Positions 22,609-31,958 are shown, counted from the first letter of the stretch. The stretch: 64,000 bases of DNA from Elusimicrobiota bacterium (GCA_023249645.1 JAHFCF010000005.1:62001-126000); one strand, 5' to 3'. The notes: generated by a model from the letters alone, not told the origin. Translations and numbers: made by a program.

Positions 22609-24150
22609 TCATTCTGCGTCATAGGTCTTGGCCAGAAACTGCCGGGCGGCGATCCGGCGCGAGCGGAGCCACAGGCCGGTGCCGGCCAAGGCCATGGGCA
22701 AGAAGAAGATGAGCGAGTACTTGACGAGAAGCACGATGGCGGCCGAGAGGGGGCGGATGGGCCGCCAGCCGGCGCTCTTGGATCTGATCGAGAGCAGGGT
22801 CTCATCCTGGAGGGACCATTCCAGGAGATTGAGGAGGAAGGCGGAGCTGGCCGGCTTGTCCGAGAATTGCGGCTGAGCCTGCTGGGCGGTGCCGACGATG
22901 ATGACTCTTCCGGCGTGCGGCGCGGCCCCGGTCGCGGGCGTGAGCTGGGAGAAGTCCCCCTCCAAGACGCCGGCCAAGGAAAAGGGACCCTGGTCCTTGG
23001 TCGGGAGCGTGTCGAAGGCAGGGCCAGGCTGGACCATGGTCTGCGTGTAGAGCGCGCTGGATTTTGAGGAATCGACGAGAGAGGTGTAGGTCAGGCCTGA
23101 GTGACTCCCGGGAAGGACCCTGATGGGGTGCGCGAAGGGGAAGCTCACGGCCTGCAAGCCTCGGACAGCCGGATGGTCCTTGTTCGTGGCGGTCGCGATG
23201 GGGAGGAAGGGATAGTCCACGATGCTGATGGTGCTGAAGAATCCGCGGGTGGATTCCAGCTGGATCTTCTCCGCCTGGGCGTCGACCACAAAGGCGTCGG
23301 GGACCTCCACGCCCCATTGGCTCAGGAGGTCTTCCAGGCCCGTGGCCAGCGGGCGCGTCAGGAAATTCTGCAGATCGACGCTGCGGCGCGAAAGCAGCAG
23401 TCCCAGGGAATGGCCCTCGTCGACCCAGGCCTTGAGCCTCTCGATCTCGACCGGCTTGAAGGGAGCTCTCGGCCCCACGATCCAGAGCGCGTCCACCCCG
23501 GCCGCCACGGGCTTGTCCAGAGAGACGGCCTCGACGCTCATCTGCTCGCGCACATGCTCGAAGAACGGGCCCTGCGCCGGCGTCTCGCCGTGGCCGGCGA
23601 CGAATCCGACGGTCATGAGGCGTTCGGAGCTCAGCTTCTTGATGCGGCGGGTCAGATCGTATTCGAGGTTCTCGAGTGCGGAGATGACGGGGATCGTCTC
23701 GGTCTTTCCTTTATAGAAGAAGACCGCGCCCATGAAGGATTGCTTGATCTCGAATTTGTCGCGGCCCATGACGCTCATCTGCAAGGGCGCGACCCCGGAT
23801 TCCATGGCTTGCTGGCGGATCTTCTCCTGGTCCGGATCGAGGAACTCGACTTGGACCCTGCCTCGCCCCGCGCTCTTGTATTCAGCCAGGAGATCCTTCA
23901 AATATTGCCTGCCCAGGCCGTAGGGAGGCGGCAGGCGCGGCGTGTAGTAGACCTTGATGAGCAGGGTGTCTTTGAGGTCATGCAGGAGATCCTTGGTGCC
24001 CTTCGATATGGAATAGGCGTGATTGGCCGAGAAATCCACGCGCTCGAAGATGAAATAAGCCAGGAGATTGGCCGCGGCCAAGGCGCCCAAAAGCGCCGCC
24101 GCCCCGGTCCAGGAGAAGACGATGGCCCGTCTTTTGGCGCGCTGGTCCAT
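22609..24150 (-). CDS. GldG-like ABC transporter auxiliary protein
   Basis: 513 residues. N-terminal membrane helix (ALLGALAAANLLAYFIFE), a large periplasmic part with GldG/IFT52-like features (VYYTPRLPPPYG, YKSAGRGRVQVEFLDPDQEK, LMTVGFVAGHGETPAQG, VDALWIVGPRAPFKPVEIE) and a C-terminal helix (AAIVLLVKYSLIFFLPMALAG). It partners with the permease and ATPase genes upstream, as GldG does with GldF and GldA. ATG 24150 overlaps the permease stop; frame upstream of this is the permease gene out of frame. Such systems serve gliding motility in Bacteroidetes, but here export or envelope roles are equally possible. Confidence 0.85.
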   Translation of the reverse strand: MDQRAKRRAIVFSWTGAAALLGALAAANLLAYFIFERVDFSANHAYSISKGTKDLLHDLKDTLLIKVYYTPRLPPPYGLGRQYLKDLLAEYKSAGRGRVQVEFLDPDQEKIRQQAMESGVAPLQMSVMGRDKFEIKQSFMGAVFFYKGKTETIPVISALENLEYDLTRRIKKLSSERLMTVGFVAGHGETPAQGPFFEHVREQMSVEAVSLDKPVAAGVDALWIVGPRAPFKPVEIERLKAWVDEGHSLGLLLSRRSVDLQNFLTRPLATGLEDLLSQWGVEVPDAFVVDAQAEKIQLESTRGFFSTISIVDYPFLPIATATNKDHPAVRGLQAVSFPFAHPIRVLPGSHSGLTYTSLVDSSKSSALYTQTMVQPGPAFDTLPTKDQGPFSLAGVLEGDFSQLTPATGAAPHAGRVIIVGTAQQAQPQFSDKPASSAFLLNLLEWSLQDETLLSIRSKSAGWRPIRPLSAAIVLLVKYSLIFFLPMALAGTGLWLRSRRIAARQFLAKTYDAE

Positions 24151-24890
24151 CAGAATCGCCGCGCCCCCAGACGCTGGACCGCGAGATACAGGAAGGCGAA
24201 GATGAGGCTGGCAAAGTAGAGGAGGTCGCGCGAATCCAGCACGCCCTTGGCGAGGTTGTCGATGTGGGAGTCTATGCCGGCATAGTCGGCGAATGTCGCC
24301 AGAGAGCCGGGCAGCATCGGCGCGGCCTTGCCCAGGAGGAACAGGACGAAGCAGATGAGGAAGGCCGTGACGAAAGCCACGATCTGGTTCTTGCCTAAAG
24401 AGGAGGCGAATAGGCCGGCCGCGCCGAAGACGAGGCCCGTGCCTGCGAGCGCCAGGAGCGTGCCGAAGGTCTCGCCCCAGTCCAAGGCGCCGATAGGCTG
24501 GACGCAGAACGCGAGGATGAGGGCATAGAAAAGCATCCCGCCCACGCACAGCAGGTGGACGCCCGCGAACCCGAGGTATTTTCCCAGCACGATGTCCCAG
24601 TCTTCCAAGGGCAAGGTCGCGAGGTTCTCGAAAGAGCCGGACTTGAGTTCCTCGGCGATGAGGCCCATGGTCAGGGCCGGCGCGAGGAAGACCAGGAGCA
24701 GCGGCGCGAAGTCGGCCAGGGGCCTCAGGCTCGCCTGCTTGACGAAGAACAGCGGCGCGCAGAAGAAATACCCGGTGAGCAGATAGAAGGCGAAGAGAGC
24801 CACGTAGGCCGCGGGAGATTCGAAATACCCCCGCAGGCTCCTGGATGCCAGAGCCTGGACCGCGTGGGTCTGAAATATTCTAGGACGCAT
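24150..24890 (-). CDS. ABC-2 type permease (GldF-like)
   Basis: 246 residues with six membrane helices, of the ABC-2 permease class (FAPLLLVFLAPALTMGLIAEE, LKSGSFENLATLPLEDWDIVLGKYLG, with the conserved E-L-K-G-T/S-like loop). It is coded between the ATPase and the GldG-like protein and overlaps both neighbours by 1-11 bp, so the three are one transcription unit. Substrate unknown. Confidence 0.88.
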   Translation of the reverse strand: MRPRIFQTHAVQALASRSLRGYFESPAAYVALFAFYLLTGYFFCAPLFFVKQASLRPLADFAPLLLVFLAPALTMGLIAEELKSGSFENLATLPLEDWDIVLGKYLGFAGVHLLCVGGMLFYALILAFCVQPIGALDWGETFGTLLALAGTGLVFGAAGLFASSLGKNQIVAFVTAFLICFVLFLLGKAAPMLPGSLATFADYAGIDSHIDNLAKGVLDSRDLLYFASLIFAFLYLAVQRLGARRF

Positions 24891-25809
24891 GGTTCTGGGT
24901 CAAGGCTTTGAAGATCTCTTCCAGGCTCAGTTTTTCCTGGCGCAGGCCGAGGATGGGCCAGCGCCTTTCCACCGCGATCTTGAAGACCTGTTCGCGCAGA
25001 TCGATGTCCGCGGGAGATTCCAGGACGAAGCTGCCCGCGCCCTCCCGCCGGAGGAACAAGGCGCCTCGCAGGGCGCTCAGGGCTGTCTCGACCTCCTGCG
25101 CCGGGCCCTTGAGCTCGACATGCAGGCGGTTCTTGTCCGAGAGATTTCCGGCAAGCTGGGAGGGCGTGCCGTCGGCGACGATCTTGCCGGAATTGATGAT
25201 GATGACGCGGTCGCAGGTCGCGGTCACTTCGCTTAAGATGTGGGTGGAGAGCAGCACCGTCTTCTCGGCGCGCAGCTCGCCGATGAGGTCGCGCACCTCC
25301 TGGACCTGGTTGGGGTCGAGGCCCGAGGTGGGCTCATCCAGGATGAGGATCTTTGGATCGTGGAGGATGGCCGCGGCCAGGCCGAGCCTCTGGCGGTATC
25401 CCTTGGAGAGCTCGCCCACCAGGCTGCCGACCTCGCGGCGCAGGCCGCAGGATCTGACCACGGACTTGACGCGCTCGGCGCGCCGGCGCTCGTCCGTGAG
25501 CCCGCGCAGGCGGCCCGTGAAGTGCAGATAGTCCGTGACCTCGAGATCCTCGATGAGGGGATTGTCCTCGGGCAGATAGCCCAGGCATCTGCGCGCGGCC
25601 AAGGGATCTTGGACGACATCGATGCCGGCAAGCTCGGCTCGGCCCTCGTCCGTTGGGAGATAGGCGGTCAACAGGCGCATGGTCGTGGTCTTTCCCGCGC
25701 CGTTGGGACCCAGGAAGCCCACGACCTGGCCTTGGGGGATGTCGAAGCAGACATGATCCACCGCCACGCGTTCGCCGAACCGCTTAGTCAGGTTTTGAGC
25801 CAATATCAT
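24880..25809 (-). CDS. ABC transporter ATP-binding protein (GldA-like)
   Basis: 309 residues. Walker A GPNGAGKTTTM, Q-loop region GYLPEDNPL, signature LSKGYRQRLGLAAA, Walker B ILILDEPTSGLDP and the switch His in LLSTHIL are intact. The C-terminal ~80 residues (LHVELKGPAQEVETALSAL) match the extension seen in GldA and NatA-like ATPases. It powers the permease coded directly downstream. Its ATG is the end of a 34-bp repeat that occurs again at the start of the flippase gene; no separate strong ribosome site exists, only GAGAAAG within the repeat. Confidence 0.93.
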   Translation of the reverse strand: MILAQNLTKRFGERVAVDHVCFDIPQGQVVGFLGPNGAGKTTTMRLLTAYLPTDEGRAELAGIDVVQDPLAARRCLGYLPEDNPLIEDLEVTDYLHFTGRLRGLTDERRRAERVKSVVRSCGLRREVGSLVGELSKGYRQRLGLAAAILHDPKILILDEPTSGLDPNQVQEVRDLIGELRAEKTVLLSTHILSEVTATCDRVIIINSGKIVADGTPSQLAGNLSDKNRLHVELKGPAQEVETALSALRGALFLRREGAGSFVLESPADIDLREQVFKIAVERRWPILGLRQEKLSLEEIFKALTQNHAS

Positions 25810-25840
25810 GGTGTCAGGCTTTCTCGTATTTTCCGTATTT
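25807..25840 (-). repeat. 34-bp repeat abutting a start codon, copy 1
   Basis: Identical over 34 bp to 31482-31515. On the minus strand it ends GAAAGCCTGACACCATG, so the repeat includes the ATG of the ABC ATPase gene. Its core (GTGTCAGG on the plus strand) resembles the other dispersed repeat of the window. Confidence 0.95.
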
Positions 25841-25881
25841 TAACAAAATTAGGTGTATAATAAATAAAAGAGGTATTTTCT

Positions 25882-28206
25882 ATGAAAAAGCCTGCGATAT
25901 GGGCTCTTATCCTTTTAATAAGTTTCATTAGTGACAGCCTGGCACTGGCAGGGCCAGTGGTGGAAGTCAAGCAGGGTGGAACCAATGTCAATGTGTCCGG
26001 CGTGCCTGTAGGCGCTCCGACGATCGATAACAACGGCCCGGCGGCTCCGGGCAATTCTCAGATGCCTGATATCGGCAGCAAGGAGATCGCTCCCGGACCG
26101 GCGTTCCAGCCGACAGGTCCTGCCGCCGCGGTCCGTCCAGTGAGCGCAGCCACGCCCGGCGCGCCAGCGGCTGCGGCGACTCCGGCGCCGGCAAAAGCAG
26201 CGCCAGCTATTCAGACGGCGCGCCCGTCTCCCAAGCCTTCTTTGACCCAAAGTGTCGCCATCGAGGTTGAAAAGAACAAGAAAGATCCTTATGCGGACTG
26301 GCGCCCATTCTTCGACAATCTCCTGAAGCCCCATGCCGGGACATCGGCTCAGGCGGATGTGCGGGGAAAGGCGATGGCAGCTCCGAAGGAGATCGAACAT
26401 GCCGTCCGTTTGGCTGACGATTCCAGGGATCCGGCATTTTATCGCGATGCCATCGGGAAGGCGGAGAAAGCCTATCCGGAAGATTCTCGGCCTGGGGTGG
26501 CGCGCCAGATCAAAGATAAGATTTTGGAAGAGCATGCCATGAAGAGGGCTGAGCCGGAGCTGGTGGTCGATCTGAGCGATGCCTATCAGAAGGCCGCTGT
26601 CGGAGATGCGAAGGGGACGAGCCAGGCTGTCTCGAAAGTCAAGAAATGGCAGGAGCTCTTTGAGGGTTCCCAGTTCGATCCCCTCGTCTTCAATATCGGA
26701 TGGATCGAAAATCATCTGGGCCTGATCCTCGAAGAAGGCAGGCGCACCCCCCTCTCCCAGCCAGAGGCTGCCAAGCTGTCCGTCTCCATCGAGCACTCGG
26801 GTCTGTCCTTGATCGTCCTTCCTCCGGTGATGAAGATCTCCCCGGCGGTGATCGCGCGCATGGCGGTCGCCGATGCGTCGGCGATCTCGCCCGGTCTGAG
26901 TCCGTGGAGCGTCTTCAGGACCCTGCGCGAGGCGGGCGTGTCCCGCACGGAGAGCGCTCAAGCCTCTCTGTCCTATTCCCGTGTGTGGATCGGGCAGGCG
27001 GTCCGGGGATCCCAAACGATGCTCCGAAATTCCTGGGCGCGGATCTGGCATGCGGTCAGGAACTTCGCTCTCCGGCTCGTCGGCCGCGGACATGTCGAAG
27101 ATGTCAGCCGCGGTTTCAGCATCACGGCCCAGACAGCTCTCCTGGAAAAGGGCGAGGGCGAGTCGCTCCGGGAAGGCGTTGAGGCCCGGCGGTCGGCGAG
27201 TTCGGCGCCGGCTTGGTGGGCGGATCGCTTCGCGGCCATGACGGAATTCGAAGACAACGCCGCCCGGGTCAAGTCCCAGCTTTCGCGTCCCGCGCAGACG
27301 ATCGAGCCTGCCCTCAAGCAGAGCGCTCAAGCCATGGCCGCTGCTTGGGGCCGGCTGACCGGAGACGGCATGACCCTGGCCTTCGTGACTGAGATGTTCC
27401 GGCGAGTCGAGGCTGATCCCCGTTTGGTCCAGAAGCTGGTCCTGGGGCCGGAATCCTTCTTGAGACCTTTGGTCGGGAACATGGAGCCCAGCGCGCGCGG
27501 CTTCATGCTGGGCCTTCCGGGCCGCGCGAGAGCCAATGTCCTTTTGTCTCGCAAGGACGGCCAACGCTTGGCCCTGGTCGATCTGGGCCGCCAATCCGGG
27601 TCCGGGCTGCGCGCTGTGGCAAAGGCTTTGCTCGACGCTCCCCAAGCGCCCGAGGGCTCCTTTGTGGTCATGGGCGATCAGATCGTGGCCCGTTGGACTA
27701 AGGACGGCCGGTCAGTCAAGATCTATGCGAATCTCGGCGATTCGGGCGCGGCTGTGCTCATCCTTGTGGAGGAGGCGCAGGACCTTCTCCGGGTCGCCGA
27801 TAGGCTTTCACGCATCGGATTTTCAGTCACGAAGCGTGCGGGCCGCGATGAGCTCGCCGCTTCCTGGCCCAAGTCCTCGGGAGTCGAGCAGGCCTACAGC
27901 CAGGCTCTCCGGGCGCTCCAGTTCGGCGCTCCTTCGCCCGCCGATCAGACCGCCGCGGACTCCGGTGTCGCCCGACTCGCTGACGAGGTGAAGAATCACC
28001 GCAGCCAGGAGCTGGCTCGCATGCTCCGCTCGCGAATGCTCGAAGATCTGCATGTCGTCGGCAGGATCCGTGGCGTGGACGTTCTGGCCGGCAGTCTGAG
28101 AGGGGCCGGAGGCAGGAATGTCTCCATCCGCGTGCTCGCCGACTGGAGCGCGGCGCGAGCCGAGTCGGACGGGCAACCCCTCACAGTCGCCGATCTGCCT
28201 AAATAA
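25882..28206 (+). CDS. Large secreted protein of unknown function
   Basis: 774 residues. Signal peptide (KKPAIWALILLISFISDSLALA), then a low-complexity Ala/Pro region (~60-125), then a mostly helical body. The C-terminal third has alternating strands and helices (GSFVVMGDQIVARWTKDG, IYANLGDSGAAVLILVEEAQ), but I recognise no family. A TATAAT at 25856-25861 and AGAGG lie before ATG 25882. The next gene overlaps (TAATG) and is likewise secreted, so the two products probably act together in the periplasm or outside. The pair may descend from a single longer protein. Confidence 0.75.
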   Translation: MKKPAIWALILLISFISDSLALAGPVVEVKQGGTNVNVSGVPVGAPTIDNNGPAAPGNSQMPDIGSKEIAPGPAFQPTGPAAAVRPVSAATPGAPAAAATPAPAKAAPAIQTARPSPKPSLTQSVAIEVEKNKKDPYADWRPFFDNLLKPHAGTSAQADVRGKAMAAPKEIEHAVRLADDSRDPAFYRDAIGKAEKAYPEDSRPGVARQIKDKILEEHAMKRAEPELVVDLSDAYQKAAVGDAKGTSQAVSKVKKWQELFEGSQFDPLVFNIGWIENHLGLILEEGRRTPLSQPEAAKLSVSIEHSGLSLIVLPPVMKISPAVIARMAVADASAISPGLSPWSVFRTLREAGVSRTESAQASLSYSRVWIGQAVRGSQTMLRNSWARIWHAVRNFALRLVGRGHVEDVSRGFSITAQTALLEKGEGESLREGVEARRSASSAPAWWADRFAAMTEFEDNAARVKSQLSRPAQTIEPALKQSAQAMAAAWGRLTGDGMTLAFVTEMFRRVEADPRLVQKLVLGPESFLRPLVGNMEPSARGFMLGLPGRARANVLLSRKDGQRLALVDLGRQSGSGLRAVAKALLDAPQAPEGSFVVMGDQIVARWTKDGRSVKIYANLGDSGAAVLILVEEAQDLLRVADRLSRIGFSVTKRAGRDELAASWPKSSGVEQAYSQALRALQFGAPSPADQTAADSGVARLADEVKNHRSQELARMLRSRMLEDLHVVGRIRGVDVLAGSLRGAGGRNVSIRVLADWSAARAESDGQPLTVADLPK

Positions 28207-29957
28207 TGATCTCTGCGGCGGTTGTCTTTTTCTCAGCCCAGCTTTTCGCCGCTTCGGATGAGGCGCCTCTCCTTTTGCGAGGCGCGGTCGTCAGTTTCGG
28301 GACAGGCCGCTCGGTGACAGCTCCTCTGACCTACGATCCCAAGCGGGCGGCGCAGGGCGGCTTCATCTATGCGGACCAGAGCCTCTCTGATTCGGATGGC
28401 GAGCGTCTCAGCGAAGCGCTGGTCTTGTCCGCCGCCAACCGATGGAGCCCGGGCGCGTCCCAGGCCCGAGCGCGCCGCATCCCCGCCCTGGTCCTGGATC
28501 AGGCCCGGTGGGAGGGCCAGGCGCTCGTCGTGCCCATGCCGGTCTTTGGCACACCCATCCAGTCCTCGGCAGGGGTTGCCTACCAGATGGTCGAGAAAAC
28601 TGTCATCCGCACGCTCCAGGAAAACGATGCCGTGACCGTGGACCCCGAGCGCGGGATACTGGTCCTTTATCCGGCTCCGGTCGCGCCGTCCGTCCTGGCC
28701 GCGGCCTCGGCCTTGCGCGCCTTTGACGGGTTGAAGGACGGCCAGGCGCTCGTCCCATGGGTCCAGGCCCATCAGGAGGATCATCGGGCGGGCATCTTCC
28801 TGGTCGCTGGCCTGGCTGAAAGGCTGGCCCTGGGAGAGGCCAAGCCCGAGGACTACAAGCGCCTCAAGCGCGAAGTGGAATCAGCGCTCACCAAGACGGA
28901 GAGAGGATCCTTGAGCACGGAGCTGGCGCGCGTCAAAAAAGAGGCTCAAGAGCATGGACTGGGCTTTCTCGAGGAAGCGCTCTCCATGGCCCAGGAAGCC
29001 GCCACACTCCAGGCTTATAGCCGCGTCGAGGCCCAGGCCCGTCAGCGATGGGAAGGTTTGAAAGCCTTGGGTGCGAGCAACAGCCGCATCGATGATGTTT
29101 GCAGACAGATCAAAGCCCTCAAGCATAAAGAGCTTGCGTCGACGGCGGGCGATGCTCTTCCTGAGGCCGCGGCCTTGGTCCAGGCAGAGGTTCCCCAGCG
29201 CGTCGTTCTTGGTTCGGATCTGTGGCAGCGCTATGTGCGCGAGAGCAAGATCCATGCGCGATTCGTCGAGCTCGAGGAGGACGCTTCCCTGGGTTTGCGG
29301 CGCAAGTCCCAGCGCTTGCAGACCCTCATCGCGGAGTCGCCGATCGATGCCCGATCGCCTTTGGGTCAGGACATCTTGAGTCTCCTGCCCCCCTCCGGAA
29401 CTTATGAGGTTTCCGGAGCTTTTGAGTCTGTCGCCAAGGTTGCTCAGCCGGAGTTTTTGGGCAAGCTGCTGCAGGTCTGGATCTCCTTCTGGGATCCCGG
29501 GCCCTTGGGCGCATTCCGGCGGGCTGGAAAGTCGGAGCCGGACATCTCCGTGACCGTGATCGCCGAGGTGCTTGCGGACATCTCGGGAAAGGCCTTCAGC
29601 CGCGACCCGGTGAGCGGCCGAAGGGATATCGTGGTCACGGCTTCGAAGACTGGGCAGAGTCCGGATGAATACACTCTCGACCGCGCCAGCGGCCTTGAGA
29701 TTTCCCCGGCGATCCTGGGTTCAGGCAAGCGAGCGCTTCAAGACAAGGACCTGGAGAGGCTCGCGAAGGCTTGCCGCTTTGTGGACGCACATTTTGGCCG
29801 CGGAATAGAGCTGGAGTTCGTTTTCGCCAAAGACAAGCTTTATCTTTTGGGCGTTCGACCCATTTCAGGGATCGAGGATGAGCCTGTCCGAGCACCGTCT
29901 GCGATCGAGATTCCTCAGCCTGAGGTGACGATCCCCGCGGTCAAGCCGGTGCGCTGA
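28206..29957 (+). CDS. Secreted PEP-synthase-like (PEP/pyruvate-binding related) protein
   Basis: 583 residues. The N-terminus (MISAAVVFFSAQLFA) is a short signal peptide. Residues ~20-160 look like a swivelling phosphohistidine-type domain without its catalytic His (RGAVVSFGTG, then DAVTVDPERGILVLYPAP). The C-terminal end (AEVLADISGKAFSRDPVSGR, TLDRASGLEISP, IELEFVFAKDKLYLLGVRPI) resembles the end of the ATP-grasp domain of PEP synthase and PPDK, where the ending is typically LLQ.RPI. A secreted enzyme would not meet ATP, so it is probably a non-catalytic relative. Coded with the large secreted protein upstream (1-bp overlap). Confidence 0.6.
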   Translation: MISAAVVFFSAQLFAASDEAPLLLRGAVVSFGTGRSVTAPLTYDPKRAAQGGFIYADQSLSDSDGERLSEALVLSAANRWSPGASQARARRIPALVLDQARWEGQALVVPMPVFGTPIQSSAGVAYQMVEKTVIRTLQENDAVTVDPERGILVLYPAPVAPSVLAAASALRAFDGLKDGQALVPWVQAHQEDHRAGIFLVAGLAERLALGEAKPEDYKRLKREVESALTKTERGSLSTELARVKKEAQEHGLGFLEEALSMAQEAATLQAYSRVEAQARQRWEGLKALGASNSRIDDVCRQIKALKHKELASTAGDALPEAAALVQAEVPQRVVLGSDLWQRYVRESKIHARFVELEEDASLGLRRKSQRLQTLIAESPIDARSPLGQDILSLLPPSGTYEVSGAFESVAKVAQPEFLGKLLQVWISFWDPGPLGAFRRAGKSEPDISVTVIAEVLADISGKAFSRDPVSGRRDIVVTASKTGQSPDEYTLDRASGLEISPAILGSGKRALQDKDLERLAKACRFVDAHFGRGIELEFVFAKDKLYLLGVRPISGIEDEPVRAPSAIEIPQPEVTIPAVKPVR

Positions 29958-29969
29958 ACCTTTTTAAGT

Positions 29970-31484
29970 TTAGGCATCGCGTGTGTCCGCGCCGGGTTCA
30001 GGCAGGATGGTTTCGCCCGCTGGTTTTAATCCCTTCCAAAATCCTTTGAGCTTGGTCTGCTCTTCGGCATTGAAAAAACCAGTGACGAGCAGCAGCGTCG
30101 GGAAGAGCGCCAGCATCCCTAGTCGGATAGGAAGATGCGCGAAGGGCACGATGGGCCTTCCCCAGAACCAGAAGACGAGGACCGTGACGGCCAAGCAGGC
30201 GGCGGCGTGGGCGAGGCGCTTGTATTCGTAAGGGATGGGATAGACCCGGCGGCCAAGAAGGAAAAGCAACCCTGCCATGGTCATGTACGCCGCCGGTGTC
30301 GCCAGGGCCGCGCCTTGTAGTCCCCACAGCGGGATCATGAGAAGATTGCCGACGATGACGACGGCAGCGCCAGCGGCCGTTGCCCAGGCCACGAGGTCCG
30401 TGCGCTTGGCCAGCGTGACGGGTGCCAGGAGATTGACGTAGATCCCGTTGAACACGTAGCCCAAAGTCACGATCGGCACGATGCCGAGCCCCGCCCAGTA
30501 GGCCGGATGGATGAGGGTCTTGCCGTGCAGCACTGGCAGGGCTGCGAGGTCCGGGATGAAGAGTGTGATGGCCAGAAAGATAAATGAGGCGACCGCGACG
30601 AAATAGGTCAGGATGCGGGCGAAGATCTCCCGCGCGCCCGGCAGGCCCGCGCGCTGGATGAGGAAGGGCCGCCAGGCCATGTCGAACATGTTGACCACCA
30701 TCATCATGAAGATGCCCAGGCGATAGTTGGCCTGGAAGAGGCCGACCGCCGAGTCGTCGGCCAGGCGCTGCAGGATGGGGCGGTTGATGACCTGGACCAT
30801 CATGGAGGCCAGCCCGGCTGGCACGAGCGGCAGGGCGAAACGCAGAAGATGCGGGAAGAGCGCGCGGTCGAAACGAGCCTTGAGCCTCAGCGCGAGGACC
30901 GGCGAGACCAGGACGAAGGTGGCGGCCGAGGTGATCAGACTTGACAGGAACACGCCGCGGATCCCCAGCGGGATGGCGACGAGGAAGACGTAGTTGAGCG
31001 CGACGTTGAGCACGATGTTGGCGACCTTGATGGCGGCGTAGGCCGCGGGTCTGTGCGTCAGGCGCAGTTCCGCGAAGGGGATGAGGCAGAGCGCATCCAA
31101 GGCCATGATCCAGGCCGAGTAGCGGATGATGTCGGAAAGCTCGACAGGCACCAGGGCCACGACCGAGAGCGGCTTGGCGAAGATGTGGATGAGGCCTGAG
31201 AAGACGAGCGCCGTCGTGAGCAGCGACCAGAACGGGGTCGAGAAGTCTCCCGTGTCCGGCCCTTCGGTCGTGGAGAAGCGCATGAAGGCGAAATCCATGC
31301 CGTAGCTGTAGAGCACGTTGCCCATGGCGATGTAGGTGAAGACTGTGGCCACCACGCCGTAGTCCGCGGGCAGAAGACAGTGGGTGTAGAGGGGCAGAAG
31401 CAGGAAATTGAGCAGGCGGCCCATCACGGTCGAGAGGCCGTAGACGAGCGTCTCGCGTCCCAGGCGTTTTAAATCGCTGAACAT
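29970..31484 (-). CDS. Wzx/MATE-like polysaccharide flippase
   Basis: 504 residues with 12-14 membrane helices. The start (RETLVYGLSTVMGRLLNFLLLPLYTHCLLPADYGVVATVF) is typical of the MurJ/Wzx polysaccharide transport (MOP) superfamily. It should flip lipid-linked sugars across the inner membrane. The ATG at 31484 is the end of the second copy of the 34-bp repeat. No sugar-biosynthesis genes flank it, so the substrate is open. Confidence 0.9.
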   Translation of the reverse strand: MFSDLKRLGRETLVYGLSTVMGRLLNFLLLPLYTHCLLPADYGVVATVFTYIAMGNVLYSYGMDFAFMRFSTTEGPDTGDFSTPFWSLLTTALVFSGLIHIFAKPLSVVALVPVELSDIIRYSAWIMALDALCLIPFAELRLTHRPAAYAAIKVANIVLNVALNYVFLVAIPLGIRGVFLSSLITSAATFVLVSPVLALRLKARFDRALFPHLLRFALPLVPAGLASMMVQVINRPILQRLADDSAVGLFQANYRLGIFMMMVVNMFDMAWRPFLIQRAGLPGAREIFARILTYFVAVASFIFLAITLFIPDLAALPVLHGKTLIHPAYWAGLGIVPIVTLGYVFNGIYVNLLAPVTLAKRTDLVAWATAAGAAVVIVGNLLMIPLWGLQGAALATPAAYMTMAGLLFLLGRRVYPIPYEYKRLAHAAACLAVTVLVFWFWGRPIVPFAHLPIRLGMLALFPTLLLVTGFFNAEEQTKLKGFWKGLKPAGETILPEPGADTRDA

Positions 31485-31515
31485 GGTGTCAGGCTTTCTC
31501 GTATTTTCCGTATTT
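31482..31515 (-). repeat. 34-bp repeat abutting a start codon, copy 2
   Basis: Identical to 25807-25840 and in the same place relative to the gene: its last three bases on the minus strand are the ATG of the flippase gene. The other end reaches to within 14 bp of the divergent yjbQ-like gene. Confidence 0.95.
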
Positions 31516-31529
31516 GGGCATAATCTGTT

Positions 31530-31958
31530 ATGATGGCTTCATTGTACAAAGAACTTTCCCTGCGCACCACGCGGCGCGCCGAGCTCATCGACGTCACGCG
31601 TCAGGCTCAAGCCTTCCTGGATGAGTGCCGCGCTGAGTCCGGAGTGCTCGTCCTCTTCGTCCCGCACACCACGGCCGGCATCACCATCAATGAGAACGCC
31701 GATCCCGATGTGGCGCGCGACATCGTCTCATTCATCTCGAAACTCGTGCCCAAGGATGCCGGCTTCGCCCATGGCGAGGGCAACTCGGATGCCCACATCA
31801 AGTCCTCCCTGTTTTCCCCCTCCTTGAGCGTCATCGTCGAGAACGGGCGGCTTGTGTTGGGAACTTGGCAGGGCCTCTATTTTTCCGAGTTCGACGGGCC
31901 CAGATCGCGCCAGCTGTGGCTTAAGTTCCAGCCCGATCCACGCTCAGCGGCGCGATAG
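31530..31958 (+). CDS. YjbQ family (UPF0047) protein
   Basis: 142 residues. Signature of the family is complete: LVLFVPHTTAGITINENADPDV, HGEGNSDAHIKSSLFSPSLSV, and LGTWQGLYFSEFDGPRSRQLW. Members show weak thiamine-phosphate synthase activity, but the true role is unresolved. A CATAAT box lies only a few bases before the start. Start is ATG 31530 or the next ATG at 31533. The 3' end overlaps the convergent epimerase gene by 15 bp. Confidence 0.93.
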   Translation: MMASLYKELSLRTTRRAELIDVTRQAQAFLDECRAESGVLVLFVPHTTAGITINENADPDVARDIVSFISKLVPKDAGFAHGEGNSDAHIKSSLFSPSLSVIVENGRLVLGTWQGLYFSEFDGPRSRQLWLKFQPDPRSAAR

